The notes: generated by a model from the sequence alone, not told the origin. Shown: positions 17,513 through 27,135, numbered from the stretch's first letter. The stretch is 64,000 nucleotides of DNA from Rhodospirillaceae bacterium (GCA_018401495.1 JAGYJX010000008.1:1-64000), one strand, 5' to 3'. Numbers and translations: made by a program.

Positions 17513-17559
17513 CTCGCGGGCCTCGGGCAGTTCGGTCGTTGCGGTGTGGCCGCCCACGG

Positions 17560-18357
17560 TCAGCGCAGGCGCTCGAGACGACCCTTCTGGAAGTCGCCGT
17601 CGTTCAGGCCGAGCTGGAAGCGGTAGTCGGAGAAGGCCAGCGTGGTCGACTTGCCGGTCTGGTGGTTCTGCATCTCCAGACGATGCGCCCGCCAGTACTG
17701 GCCGAGATACTGTCGGTACTCGACCAGGTCGAGGGTCTTCAGGAGGTCACCCTTGCGGTCGTAGAACTCGATCTTGCGCGGCTGGAAGTCGGCGTGGTCG
17801 ATCCACACCACCTGGCGTGTGTATCCGGAGTGCTCGTAGACCGGGAACCGCTCGGTGACGTAGCAGGGGCGGTCGCCGCACGGCTCGTCGCGAAGATACT
17901 TGTAGGCGTAGCGTTCGACCTCCTGGCTCACCAGGTCCTCGTAGGAGAACTCCGAGCCGACGAACGGGCCCGACTTGTTCTGCGAGGAGATCCGCTTCAC
18001 GCGCTTCAGCGCCGGCAGGTAGAGCCACTGGTCGTCCGGCTCGAGGATCCTGGTGTGCGACAGGAAGGCGGTGCCGTCGATGTCGCGCGGCTCGGAGAAC
18101 AGCGTGAGGCTGCGGTCGCCGAGCATCGGGTCGGCGACCTCCAGCGACGCCAGGCTGAGCTTGCGCACGCTCGACTGGCCCTCGCGGTTGCGCAGGGTCA
18201 TGGTGAGCTGCACCTCGCTGTCGCCCCAGCCGAGATCGCGCTGGTCGGTCTGCTCGGCGATCCAGCGCCCCTTCTGCTCCGGGGTCTCGGCGGCGGCCGG
18301 GATCGTCGAGGAGACCAGGATGATCCCGGCGATCAGGGCGGTGGTGAGTTGGTTCAT
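17560..18357 (-). CDS. Outer-membrane lipoprotein-sorting (LolA-like) protein
   Basis: A 265-residue exported protein with a signal peptide (LIAGIILVSSTIPAAAE). The body matches the LolA-like family found next to RND/MMPL pumps: VQLTMTLRNREGQSSVRKL, then DQWLYLPALKRVKRISSQNKSGPFVGSEFSYEDL, the best conserved block. The C-terminal region has the repeated strands of a lipid-binding half-barrel. It is likely periplasmic, handling a hydrophobic substrate for the pump. The start is 5 bases downstream of the RND stop, indicating one operon. Confidence 0.87.
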   Translation of the reverse strand: MNQLTTALIAGIILVSSTIPAAAETPEQKGRWIAEQTDQRDLGWGDSEVQLTMTLRNREGQSSVRKLSLASLEVADPMLGDRSLTLFSEPRDIDGTAFLSHTRILEPDDQWLYLPALKRVKRISSQNKSGPFVGSEFSYEDLVSQEVERYAYKYLRDEPCGDRPCYVTERFPVYEHSGYTRQVVWIDHADFQPRKIEFYDRKGDLLKTLDLVEYRQYLGQYWRAHRLEMQNHQTGKSTTLAFSDYRFQLGLNDGDFQKGRLERLR

Positions 18358-18362
18358 GGCGA

Positions 18363-20721
18363 TCACTCCGCAGCGTGTTTGGCGGGGGCGAGGGCGGGTT
18401 CATCGTCGACCCGGCTGCCGGCAAAGGTCAGCAGCAGGGTCGGCAGCAGCAGGAAGTCGACCACGATCGCCATGAACAGGGTGATCGCGGTGAGCTGGCC
18501 GAGCGACGCGTTGATCTCGAAGGTCGAGAGCGACAGCACCGCGAAGCCGGCGATCAGGACCGCCGTGGTCACCCAGAGGGCGGTGCCGACGGTCGAGAAG
18601 GCGTACCGCACCGCTTCCTCGGGGCTGGCCCCGGTGGTCCGCTGGGCGCGCTGGTACTTCGACAGGAAGTGCACGGTGGCGTCGACGATGATGCCGAGGC
18701 TGGTCGCGGTCACCACCGACGAGGCGAGGCCGACCTGGCCGACCAGCACCGCCCACACGCCGAAGGCCATGAAGGCCGGCACCAGGTTCGGGATCAGGCT
18801 GATCAGCCCGAGCTTGAGGCTGCGCAAGGCGATGGTCAGGCACAGCGAGATCAGCACGAAGGCGACGAGCGTCCCGGTCAGCATGCCGTCGATGTTGCGC
18901 TTGGCGATGTAGGCGAACATCACGAACGGGCCCGAGGCGGTGGTCTCGGCGGCGGACGGCAGGTTCTCGCGGAACCAGGCCGTCGCCGCGTCGTCGAGTT
19001 CGCGCAGCTCGTTGGTGGTGATGTTCTCCAGCGTGGCGATGATCCGGGTCGCCGACTTGTCGACGTTGATCTGGTTGTTCAGGTCGAGCCCGTAGGGCAG
19101 CGACATCTCGAACAGCAGCAGGTACTGCGCCGCCAGGTCGCGTTCCTCGGGCAGCCGGTACCAGGCCGGGTCGTCGCCGTGCATGTTCTTGTTCAGGCGG
19201 TTGAAGATATCGGTGATGGTCTGGACGTGGACGACGGTGTCGCGGGCCCGCAGCCACTCGACGAAGCGCCCGGTCTGCTCCAGGAACGCCGGCTCGCTGA
19301 TCGCCCCCGGACCGGGCGCCGGCAGCGACCACTGCACCTGGTAGATGCCCGACAGGTGCTCCATCGCGAAGTCGGTGTCCTGGCGGAACTGGATGGTCTG
19401 GTCGAAGTACTTCACGAACTGGTCGTTCAGTTCGATCCGCGGGATCAGCGCGGCCAGCGCGCCGACGGTCGCCACCATGGCGACCATGATGGTGCGCCGG
19501 CGCCTGATCACCAGGTCGGACAGCCGGTCCATGACCGAGGCCTCGCCGATCGGCTGCTGCTTCACCCGCACCGGCAGGATCGCCATCAGCGCCGGCAGGA
19601 AGCCGATCGAGTAGACCCAGGCGGCAACCACGCCCATGGCGGTGATGTTGCCGAGGTCCCGGAACGGCGGCGCGTCGGAGAAATTGAGGCTGAGGAAGCC
19701 GATGACGGTGGTCAGGCTGGTCAGGAACACCGGCTCGAAGTTGATCTTCAGGCTCTCGACCAGGGCCGCGCGCTTGTCCACGCCGCGTCGCATCTGCTGC
19801 AGCATGGTGACCAGGATGTGGATCGAGATCCGCGATCGCCAGCGTGAGGATGATGGTCGGCGCCGTCACCGACGGCGGTGTCAGCATGATGCCGAACCAG
19901 CCGGCCAGTCCCATCGCCGTCATCGCCGACAGGCCGATCACCATCAGCGTGGCGACGGTGCCGCCGATCGAGCGCAGCAGGACGCCCATGACCAGCAGCA
20001 GCACGCCGTACATCAGCGGCACCAGGGTGCCGATGTCGCCTTCGGCCGATTCCGAGAAGGCGTGGTTCAGCGCCACCGAGCCGGTGATCGCCACCCGGAC
20101 CTCGGGGTGGTCGGTCTGGAACGCGTCGGCGATCCGCCGCGCGTGCGCCATCGCATCGGAGACTTCGGTCTCCGAGGTGAGCGGCAGCGTCACCGTGACG
20201 TTGACCGCGAGGGTCCGCGCGTCCGGGGCGATCAGGCGGTCGAGGATCAGCGGCTCGGCCAGCGCGGCGTCGCGGATGCGAGCGAGGTCGGCGGCGTCGA
20301 GCGGGCTGTCGGCCGGCACCAGGTCCTGCACCGCCAGGTCGTCGCCGTCGGCCGTGCTGTTCTGGAAATTGGTGATGCTGTCGACCCGGGTGGCGTAGGG
20401 CACCTTCCAGGCTTCCTCGGTCAGCGCCCGCACGTCGCGCAGCAGGCCCGCCTGGAACACCGTGCCGTCGTGCGGGCGAATGACGATCGAGATGTTGTCG
20501 TCGCGGATGTAGATGCGCTGCAGCGACTCGAAGGCCTGGAGCTGCGGGTTCTGCGGGCTGAAGAACACCCGGTAGTTCGTGGAGAATCCCAGGAACTGTC
20601 CACCCGTGCCGGCTGCAAGCGCGGCGACGACTGAGACGATCACGACGGCCCACCGCCAACGGATCAGCCATTCCGCGTAGGCGGTCACGCGCCGATCCAG
20701 CCACCCCATACCCTGCGCCAT
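18363..20721 (-). CDS. RND/MMPL family transporter (frameshifted)
   Basis: About 785 residues with two six-helix repeats and sterol-sensing-like cores: the first around PLMYGVLLLVMGVLLRSIGG and the second around IALRSLKLGLISLIPNLVPA. Large periplasmic loops follow helices 1 and 7. This is the HpnN-like, MMPL-type exporter group that works with LolA-like proteins on lipids. The frame shifts at about 19828-19833. There, ILTLAIAD continues as SIHILVTMLQQM if one base is removed, and both sides are well conserved, so an assembly indel is likely. ATG 20721 was chosen because the first helix follows at residue ~20. The promoter would lie in the palindrome-containing gap shared with the TetR gene. 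Confidence 0.87.
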
Positions 20722-20787
20722 GACCCCTGCTCCTGCGCTACGGTTCGCCCGTGCTATGTTTGCCGCTCCCGACACGGAGCAATGCGT

Positions 20788-20828
20788 GTAAACTACACCG
20801 TGCAGTTTCCGTAAACTGATCAGTTTAC
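20788..20828. promoter_or_regulatory. Operator of the TetR/RND divergent region
   Basis: A perfect 18-bp palindrome, GTAAACTGATCAGTTTAC, at 20811-20828 lies in the 127-base gap between the divergent RND and TetR genes. A second partial copy precedes it: GTAAACT at 20788 and CAGTTT at 20803. Size, symmetry and position are as expected for a TetR-family dimer site controlling both directions. Confidence 0.78.
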
Positions 20829-20848
20829 CCGACCGAGTCAAGAGGCCG

Positions 20849-21487
20849 ATGGCAACCGAATTCGCTCCCTATTCCGAACCCGAGATCCGCTCGCCCAAGG
20901 AGGCGCAGATCGTCGAGGCGGCGTGCCGGCTGTTCCTGGAGCAGGGCTACGAGATCACCTCGATGGACGCGATCGCGGCCGAGGCCAACGTCTCGAAGCG
21001 CACGGTCTACAGCCACTTCCGCAGCAAGGAGGTGCTGTTCTCGGAGGTCATGGAGGGGATGTGCGCGCGCTTCGGGGTCGGCGACCGCGAAGCGATGGAC
21101 CCGAGCGATCCGCCCGAGCGTTACCTGTGCTCGGTCGCGAAGTTTGTGCTGTCCAAGGTCCTGGACCCGCGGATGCACTCGGTCACGCGAACCATCGCCG
21201 CGGAATCGGCGAACTTCCCGGAGATGGGGCAGCGGTTCTGGGCGATCGGCCCCGGCAACATCGTGCTGCAGATCGCCGAGTATCTGCGCCGGCAGGACGA
21301 GGCCGGGGTGCTGTCGGTCCCGGACCCCCGGCTGTCGGCCGGGATGTTCCAGAGCATGGTCGCCGGACCAATCTTCCTGCCGATGCTGTTCACCGGCAGT
21401 TCCATCTACACCGAGGCCGACCGCGACCGCATCGCCGGGGAGGCGACGCGTGCGTTCCTCGCCGCGCACCGGCCGGTGAAGGGCTGA
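20849..21487 (+). CDS. TetR/AcrR family transcriptional regulator
   Basis: A 212-residue regulator. The N-terminal helix-turn-helix reads MDAIAAEANVSKRTVYSHF at about 33-51, followed by the RSKEVLF turn. The C-terminal ligand domain resembles the AefR-like group (LDPRMHSVTRTIAAESANFPEMG). It is divergent from the RND operon with a perfect palindrome between them, so it most likely represses that pump. It converges on the ABC ATPase gene with a 6-base gap. It is not obviously a RutR orthologue, so I do not assign it to the pyrimidine boxes. Confidence 0.9.
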   Translation: MATEFAPYSEPEIRSPKEAQIVEAACRLFLEQGYEITSMDAIAAEANVSKRTVYSHFRSKEVLFSEVMEGMCARFGVGDREAMDPSDPPERYLCSVAKFVLSKVLDPRMHSVTRTIAAESANFPEMGQRFWAIGPGNIVLQIAEYLRRQDEAGVLSVPDPRLSAGMFQSMVAGPIFLPMLFTGSSIYTEADRDRIAGEATRAFLAAHRPVKG

Positions 21488-21493
21488 GAGCCC

Positions 21494-22276
21494 TCAGTCC
21501 TCGTATGAATGGCCGGCCCTGAGCCCTTCGCGGACCCGGTGGGCGATCTCCAGGAACTCCGGCGTCTCCCGGATGCCGAGCGGGCGCTCGCGGGGCAGGG
21601 TGCTCTCGACGATGTCGGTGACCCGGCCGGGGCGCGGCGACATCACCACGATCCGGGTCGACAGGTAGACCGCCTCGGGGATCGAGTGGGTGACGAAGCA
21701 GATGGTCTTGTTGGTGCGCTCCCACAGTTCCAGGAGCTGCTCGTTCAGGTGGTCGCGCACGATCTCGTCGAGCGCCCCGAACGGCTCGTCCATCAGCAGC
21801 AGGTCGGCGTCGAAGGCCAGCGCCCGGGCGATCGAGGCGCGCTGCTGCATGCCGCCGGACAGCTGCCAGGGGAACTTCTTCTCGAACCCGGTCAGGTTGA
21901 CCAGCGCCAGCGTGCGGGCGACCCGCTCGCGCTGCTCCTCCCGGGAGAAGCCGGAGATCTCGAGCGGCAGGGCGACGTTCTTCTCGATGGTGCGCCACGG
22001 GTACAGGGCGGCGGCCTGGAACACGTAGCCGTAGGCGCGGGCCCGGCGCGCTTCCTCCGGGCTGACGCCGTTGACCCGGATGCTGCCGGCGGTCGGCTTC
22101 TCCAGGTCGGCGATGATCCGCAGGAAGGTGGTCTTGCCGCAGCCCGACGGGCCGATGAAGGACACGAAATCGCCCTTCGACACCGTCAGGTCGACGTTCG
22201 ACAGCGCGTGCACCGGCCCGTCGCCGGTCTCGAAGGTCAGCCCCAGCCCGCTGGCTTCGACGATAGGCTCGCTCAT
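21494..22276 (-). CDS. ABC importer ATP-binding protein
   Basis: A 260-residue ATPase of the SsuB/TauB-like group. Walker A is GPSGCGKTT (about 44-52), the Q-loop follows in YVFQAAALYPWRT, the signature is LSGGMQQRASIARAL, Walker B is LLLMDEPFGALDE and the switch His is in VTHSIPEAV. It should power the permease pair at 14.2-16.2 kb, which carries no ATPase of its own. It lies downstream of hydA in the same direction, separated by a palindromic repeat. The TetR/RND cassette separates it from its permeases. Confidence 0.92.
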   Translation of the reverse strand: MSEPIVEASGLGLTFETGDGPVHALSNVDLTVSKGDFVSFIGPSGCGKTTFLRIIADLEKPTAGSIRVNGVSPEEARRARAYGYVFQAAALYPWRTIEKNVALPLEISGFSREEQRERVARTLALVNLTGFEKKFPWQLSGGMQQRASIARALAFDADLLLMDEPFGALDEIVRDHLNEQLLELWERTNKTICFVTHSIPEAVYLSTRIVVMSPRPGRVTDIVESTLPRERPLGIRETPEFLEIAHRVREGLRAGHSYED

Positions 22277-22286
22277 CCCCGCCCCG

Positions 22287-22400
22287 CCCTTCGCGGCCCT
22301 GACCCCGGACCCTGTCCGGGATCCGGTCACCTCAGGGCGATAGGTTGTGTGGTCCTCTGTCATCCTGAGGTGCCCCGCGCAAGCGGGGCCACGAAGGGTC
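22287..22400. repeat. Intergenic palindromic element between hydA and the ABC ATPase
   Basis: Three stems are packed in about 110 bases: CCCGGAC-CCT-GTCCGGG (22304-22320); CACCTCAGG (22328-22336) with CCTGAGGTG (22364-22372); and CCCCGC-GCAA-GCGGGG (22373-22388) with a GNRA loop. This resembles dispersed palindromic elements common in alphaproteobacterial intergenic DNA. It may attenuate or stabilise the transcript between the two genes. Confidence 0.7.
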
Positions 22401-23854
22401 AGACCCCGGCCGGCATGTTCCTCGGGTCGCGGACCACCTTGCGCGGCGCGGTGATCTCCTTCCACTTCGACAGCGCCCGGTTCGGCGCCGGGTTGGCCTC
22501 GCGCGCCACGAACTCGCCGTGGCCGGGCCGCGCCTTGATCGTCGATTCCTCGACCGCCACCTCGCCGCGGGTCAGCGTGAAGCGCGGCAGGCCGGTGACC
22601 TCGATGCCCTCGAACACGTTGTAGTCGATCACCGACTGCTGGGCGGACGCGGCGATGGTCTTGGAGCGCTTCGGGTCCCACACCACCAGGTCGGCGTCGG
22701 CGCCCTCCACGATCGCGCCCTTGCGCGGGTACATGTTCAGGATCTTGGCGATGTTGGTCGAGGTGACCGCCACGAACTCGTTCATGGTCAGCCGGCCGGT
22801 GTTGACGCCCTTGGTCCAGAGCACCGGCAACCGGTCCTCCAGCCCGCCGGTGCCGTTCGGGATCTTGGTGAAGTCGCCGAGACCGAAGCGCTTCTGCTCG
22901 GTGGTGAAGGCGCAGTGGTCGGTCGCCACCACCTGCAGGCTGCCGGCGGCGAGGCCGGCCCACAGCCCGTCCTGGTGCTGCTTGCTGCGGAACGGCGGCG
23001 ACATCACCCGGCGCGCGGCGTGGTCCCAGTCCGGGTGGGCGTACTCGCTCTCATCCAGCACCAGGTGCTGGACCAGCGGCTCGCCGAAGACCCGCATGCC
23101 TTTCTGGCGGGCCCGCCGGATCGCCTCGTGGGCCTGCTCGCAGGAGACGTGGACCACGTACAGCGGCACCCCGGCCATGTCGGCGATCATGATGGCGCGG
23201 TTGGTGGCCTCGCCCTCGACCTCGGGCGGGCGGGAATAGGCGTGGGCCTCCGGGCCGTTGTTGCCCTCCTCCATCAGCTTCGCCTGGAGCTGGGCGACCA
23301 CGTCGCCGTTCTCGGCGTGCACCAGCGGCATCGCGCCGAGCCCGGCGCAGCGCTGGAACGACGAGTACAGCTCGTCGTCGTCCACCATCAGCGCGCCCTT
23401 GTAGGCCATGAAGTGCTTGAAGGTGTTGATGCCGCGGTCGACCACCGTCGCCATCTCGTCGAACACCTGCCGGCTCCACCAGGTGATGGCCATGTGGAAC
23501 GAGTAGTCGGCGCAGGCCTTGGACGACTTGTTGTCCCACATCTTCATGGCGTCGAGCAGCGACTGCCCCGGCGACGGCAGGCAGAAATCCACCACCATGG
23601 TGGTGCCGCCGGACAGCGCCGCCCGGGTCCCGGACTCGAAGTCGTCGGCGGAGTAGGTGCCCATGAAGGGCATCTCCATGTGGGTGTGCGGGTCGATGCC
23701 GCCCGGCATGACGTAGCAGCCGGCGGCGTCGAGCACCTCGTCGCCCTTCAGATCGGGGCCGATCGCGGCGATCCGCCCGCCCTCGATCAGCACGTCGGCC
23801 TTCCAGCTGCGGTCGGCGGTGACGATGGTCCCGCCCTTCGACGACCTTGCTCAT
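22399..23854 (-). CDS. hydA: Dihydropyrimidinase / D-hydantoinase (frameshifted near start)
   Basis: Opens the dihydropyrimidine or hydantoin ring, the second step of reductive pyrimidine breakdown. About 485 residues. Metal ligands of the amidohydrolase fold are visible: DPHTHMEMP, the lysine to be carboxylated in KHFMAYKGALM, VHAENGD, VVHVSCEQAH and ATDHCAF. The first seven codons (MSKVVEG, ATG 23854) are one frame off; removing one G near 23834-23836 restores MSKVVEGGTIVTADRSW. The gene lies 27 bases after the carbamoyl hydrolase gene in the same operon. Confidence 0.92.
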
Positions 23855-23881
23855 GTCCGGTCCCTCCTCAGGCCCCAAGGG

Positions 23882-25132
23882 CTACGAAACGATCTCGGCG
23901 GTCTCGACGACCGCGTGGAACAGCACGTCGGTGCCGGCCTTCGCCCACTCGGGCGAGATCTCCTCGGCCTCGTTGTGCGACAGCCCGCCGACGCACGGGC
24001 ACATGATCATGGCGGTCGGCGCCACCCGGTTGATCCAGCAGGCGTCGTGGCCGGCCCCCGAGATCAGGTCCCGGTGCGAATAGCCGAGCCGGTCGGCGGC
24101 GTTCCGGATGGCCGTCACGCAGCCGCTGTCGAAGGTGACCGGGTCGAAGTGGCCGACCTGCTCGATCTCGATGCCGAGGCCGATCTCGTCGGCGATCGTC
24201 TGGGCGCCGGCCCGCAGCCGGGCGTCCATGTCGTCGAGGATCGCCTTGTCGGGCGAGCGGAAGTCGACGGTGAACACCGCCCGGCCGGGGATGATGTTGC
24301 GCGAGTTCGGGTAGATTTCGACGTGGCCGATGGCGCCGACCGCCTTGGGCTGGTGGCTCCAGGCGATCTCGTCGACCAGCTGGGTGATCCGGGCCATGCC
24401 GAGCCCGGCGTTGACCCGCATCGGCATCGGCGTCGAGCCGGTGTGGCTCTCGCGGCCGGTCAGGGTGATCTGGATCCATTTCAGGCCCTGGCCGTGGGTG
24501 ACCACGCCGATGTCCTTGCCCTCGGCTTCCAGGATCGGGCCCTGCTCGATGTGCAGTTCGAAGAACGCCCGCATCTTGCGGGCGCCGACCTCCTCGTCGC
24601 CGGCCCAGCCGATGCGCTTCAGCTCCTCGCCGACGGTCTTGCCGGCGGCGTCCTTGATCCCGTAGGCCCAGTCCAGCGCGTGTACCCCGGCGAACACGCC
24701 GGACGCCAGCATCGGCGGGGCGAAGCGGGTGCCCTCCTCGTTGGTGAAGTTGACCACCACGATCGGGTGCCTGGTCTTGATCCCGAGGTCGTTCAGGGTG
24801 CGGATGACTTCCAGCCCGGCCAGCACGCCGAGCACGCCGTCGTACTTGCCGCCGGTCGGCTGGGTGTCGAGGTGGCTGCCGACATAGACCGGCAGGGCAT
24901 CCGGGTCGGTGCCCTCGCGCCGGAAGAACATGGTGCCCATGCGGTCGACGCCCATGGTCATGCCGGCGTCCTCGGACCAGCGCTGGAACAGCCGCCTGCC
25001 CTCGGCGTCAACATCGGTGAGGGTCTGGCGGTTGTTGCCGCCGGCGATGCCGGGGCCGATCTTCGCCATCTCCATCAGCGAATCCCACAGCCGCTCGCCG
25101 TTGATCCGCATGTTCTCGGCGGGTGCCGCCAT
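23882..25132 (-). CDS. N-carbamoyl amino acid hydrolase / beta-ureidopropionase type (M20 Zn hydrolase)
   Basis: Third step of the pathway: releases ammonia, CO2 and the beta- or alpha-amino acid from the N-carbamoyl product. A 416-residue member of the AllC/HyuC/AmaB group. Metal-binding motifs are GSHLDTQPTGGKYDG, TNEEGTRFAPPM, FELHIEQGPIL and the late GAGHDACW with a final His in GGLSHNEAEE. Dimerisation and substrate residues include GRESHTGSTPM. ATG 25132 is chosen because homology (NMRINGERLWDSLMEMA) starts immediately after. It is the first gene of the operon hyuC-hydA-ATPase, with a RutR-like box 110 bases upstream. Confidence 0.9.
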   Translation of the reverse strand: MAAPAENMRINGERLWDSLMEMAKIGPGIAGGNNRQTLTDVDAEGRRLFQRWSEDAGMTMGVDRMGTMFFRREGTDPDALPVYVGSHLDTQPTGGKYDGVLGVLAGLEVIRTLNDLGIKTRHPIVVVNFTNEEGTRFAPPMLASGVFAGVHALDWAYGIKDAAGKTVGEELKRIGWAGDEEVGARKMRAFFELHIEQGPILEAEGKDIGVVTHGQGLKWIQITLTGRESHTGSTPMPMRVNAGLGMARITQLVDEIAWSHQPKAVGAIGHVEIYPNSRNIIPGRAVFTVDFRSPDKAILDDMDARLRAGAQTIADEIGLGIEIEQVGHFDPVTFDSGCVTAIRNAADRLGYSHRDLISGAGHDACWINRVAPTAMIMCPCVGGLSHNEAEEISPEWAKAGTDVLFHAVVETAEIVS

Positions 25133-25241
25133 GGTCCTGCTCCTGCTTCCGGTTCCGGCGACTGCGGCGCGATGAGGGGCCGCGGGCCATGCCAAGCTCG
25201 ATCGATACCAGGCGGAGCCCGCCCGGGCCGCGCAGACGAAG

Positions 25242-25257
25242 TTGACCGATTGGACAA
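25242..25257. promoter_or_regulatory. RutR-like operator upstream of the carbamoyl hydrolase-hydA operon
   Basis: TTGACCGATTGGACAA matches the RutR consensus TTGACCA-NN-TGGTCAA at 12 of 14 specified positions. A further half site, TGGTCAA, lies at 25278-25284. It lies in the 298-base gap between the divergent carbamoyl hydrolase and dioxygenase genes. A similar box precedes preT. Confidence 0.6.
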
Positions 25258-25430
25258 CCTTATCCGCGGCCAAAGGGTGGTCAAGGCGAACCTTTGGGCG
25301 GCGAGTGACCAACAAAGCGGCAGTTCTGGCGAAGGCCCGGCGCCTCAGGGTGAAACCGTCACCCGCCGCCCCGCTTGCAATGGTTCGTGGGTTCGGCGAT
25401 CACTTTCGGGTTGCTACGAACGCGGCGCCG

Positions 25431-26204
25431 ATGCCAACCAGTGTTCCCTATTCCTGCCCGCCGACACTCGAGATCGTCCGCGGCGCCGTCCCGGCCGGGA
25501 CCGTTGCCGGTATCTGCGCCGAGGTCCGCCGGGTACTCGGCGAACGCGATCGTCTGCCCGATGGGCAGGCCGAGATCCTGTGGTCGCTCGACCTCGCCCG
25601 GATGATGCGGCTCGGCGCGCTCAAGCACCCGGCGCATATTCTCGGGTTCCTGAAGGATACGGTCCTTCCGGCGTTCTGCCGCGACGTTCTCGGGCCCGAC
25701 ATCGCCTGCTGCCTGGCCGGCACCTTCGTCCGCGATTTCCGCCCCGACCTCGGTTCCGAGCCGGCCCGGATGCATTTCGACGCGAACGTGCTGGGGCTTT
25801 CGGTCCCGATGCTGAACGTCTGGGTTCCGCTCAACGACGTCGGCCGCGATGCGCCCGGCCTGACGATGGCGACCCGGCCGCACTGGCCGCGCGCGCACTG
25901 GGACAAGGTGGTCGCCGCCGCCGACCGCAACGGCCTGTTCCCGACGGGGGCACGTGCCGGGCTGGCCTTCCCTTACGAGGAGATCGTCGCCCTGGCCCAC
26001 GAAGAAGCCGAATGGCCGTTGGTCGATCCCGAATTGGTGGCCGGCGACGTGCTGGTCTTCGACCACCAGCACATTCACGGCACCCAGATGTCGCTCGCCA
26101 CGGCAGGCCGTCGATCGTCGCTGGAGATCCGCCTGGTGTCGGTGGAGTCCGCCCGGCGGCTGAAGGCGCTCGGTGGACCGCAGGAGTTCGTGATCATCCG
26201 CTGA
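25431..26204 (+). CDS. Phytanoyl-CoA dioxygenase-like Fe(II)/2-oxoglutarate enzyme
   Basis: A 257-residue protein of the PhyH-like double-stranded beta-helix fold. Iron ligands are the HxD in ARMHFDANVLG and the distal His in DHQHIHGTQM; a later R in RRSSLEIRLV would bind 2-oxoglutarate. The substrate is unknown. The start is uncertain: ATG 25431 fits the rise of typical codon use, while ATG 25380 or a further upstream frame is possible but more AT-rich. It is divergent from the pyrimidine operon, and its 3' end overlaps the convergent phosphotransferase gene by 11 bases. Confidence 0.75.
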   Translation: MPTSVPYSCPPTLEIVRGAVPAGTVAGICAEVRRVLGERDRLPDGQAEILWSLDLARMMRLGALKHPAHILGFLKDTVLPAFCRDVLGPDIACCLAGTFVRDFRPDLGSEPARMHFDANVLGLSVPMLNVWVPLNDVGRDAPGLTMATRPHWPRAHWDKVVAAADRNGLFPTGARAGLAFPYEEIVALAHEEAEWPLVDPELVAGDVLVFDHQHIHGTQMSLATAGRRSSLEIRLVSVESARRLKALGGPQEFVIIR

Positions 26205-27135
26205 GCGGGGTCGGCCGAGCGCCGGCCGGGGGCGTCGCCAACAGCTCGCGGACGCGGGCTGTCGCCCGCGCTGCCCGGTCCGGGTCCGGATCGCCGATCC
26301 GGAACACGATCGCCAGCAGCAGGGCGGCGTCCAGGTGGTAGGCGATGCGGGCGATCTCCGGCAGGTGCGCCGACCAGTCGCGGGTGCCGTAGGCGTCCAG
26401 GACGGCGTCGGTCAGGGTCCCGGACTCGTGCATCCGGGCGAGTTCGAAAGCCGGATCGCCGATCACCGCGTTCGACCAGTCGAACACCGCGACGATGCGG
26501 CCGTCTCGGCAGCGCAGGTTGACCGGCCTGAGGTCCATGTGCAGCAGCGACCGCCGTCCGTCCGGCAGCGCGTCGCCGAGCATGGCCGGGTCCAGGTGCC
26601 CGCGCGGCAGGCGTTCGCCCATGAGGGTCTCCAGGCTCTCGATCCGCCGCGCGATCCGGTCGGCGATCATGCCGCCGACGGTCGCGAAGCCGCCGTGCGC
26701 GGCCGGAACCAGGTCGGGCGGCGGCGCCTCGTGGAGCACCCGCAGCAGGCGCCCGACCGCGGCGGCGTCGGGTTCGGATCCGTCGTCCTCGACGTAGCCC
26801 GAAATCAGGCAATCCTGCTCGTCGGCCTCGTGCAGGGCGACCGGCGCCGGGACCGGGACGCCGAGCCGCCCGGCCCAGGACGCCAGCGCGTGCTCCTGGC
26901 GCAACAACTCCCGGCAATCCACCTCCGGGCCGTAGCTGCCGCCGGGGAAGCGCCGCCACGGCGCCTTGATCGCCACCGCGCCGAAAGGCTCGAGGTCGGC
27001 GCGGAACACCCCCGCCTCCAGCCCACGCCCGACCGGCATCAGTGCGCCGCGCCAGCCGGGGTGGGCGGCCGCCAGTACGGCCGCGACGCGCGCCGCCAAC
27101 TCCTCCCAGGTCGCCGTCATCGTCGTCTCCGTCAT
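26194..27135 (-). CDS. Phosphotransferase family protein (APH fold)
   Basis: A 313-residue aminoglycoside-phosphotransferase-fold kinase. The catalytic loop is LLHMDLRPVNLR (Brenner-type HxDxxxxN) and the metal-binding segment is AVFDWSNAVIGDPAFELARM. It is most probably a small-molecule kinase; nothing marks it as a resistance gene. The start at 27135 overlaps the stop of the upstream permease as ATGA. It is last in the run preT-preA-EamA-APH, so it may be co-expressed with pyrimidine catabolism. Confidence 0.85.
   Translation of the reverse strand: MTETTMTATWEELAARVAAVLAAAHPGWRGALMPVGRGLEAGVFRADLEPFGAVAIKAPWRRFPGGSYGPEVDCRELLRQEHALASWAGRLGVPVPAPVALHEADEQDCLISGYVEDDGSEPDAAAVGRLLRVLHEAPPPDLVPAAHGGFATVGGMIADRIARRIESLETLMGERLPRGHLDPAMLGDALPDGRRSLLHMDLRPVNLRCRDGRIVAVFDWSNAVIGDPAFELARMHESGTLTDAVLDAYGTRDWSAHLPEIARIAYHLDAALLLAIVFRIGDPDPDRAARATARVRELLATPPAGARPTPLSG

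Noticed and set aside
20849..21487. The TetR gene as the RutR-like regulator of the pyrimidine genes
   Set aside because: Its adjacent perfect palindrome GTAAACTGATCAGTTTAC differs from the RutR-like boxes, and its divergent partner is the RND pump.
26194..27135. Aminoglycoside resistance gene
   Set aside because: The APH fold is broad. The operon context with transport and pyrimidine genes and the lack of mobile DNA nearby point to a metabolic kinase.
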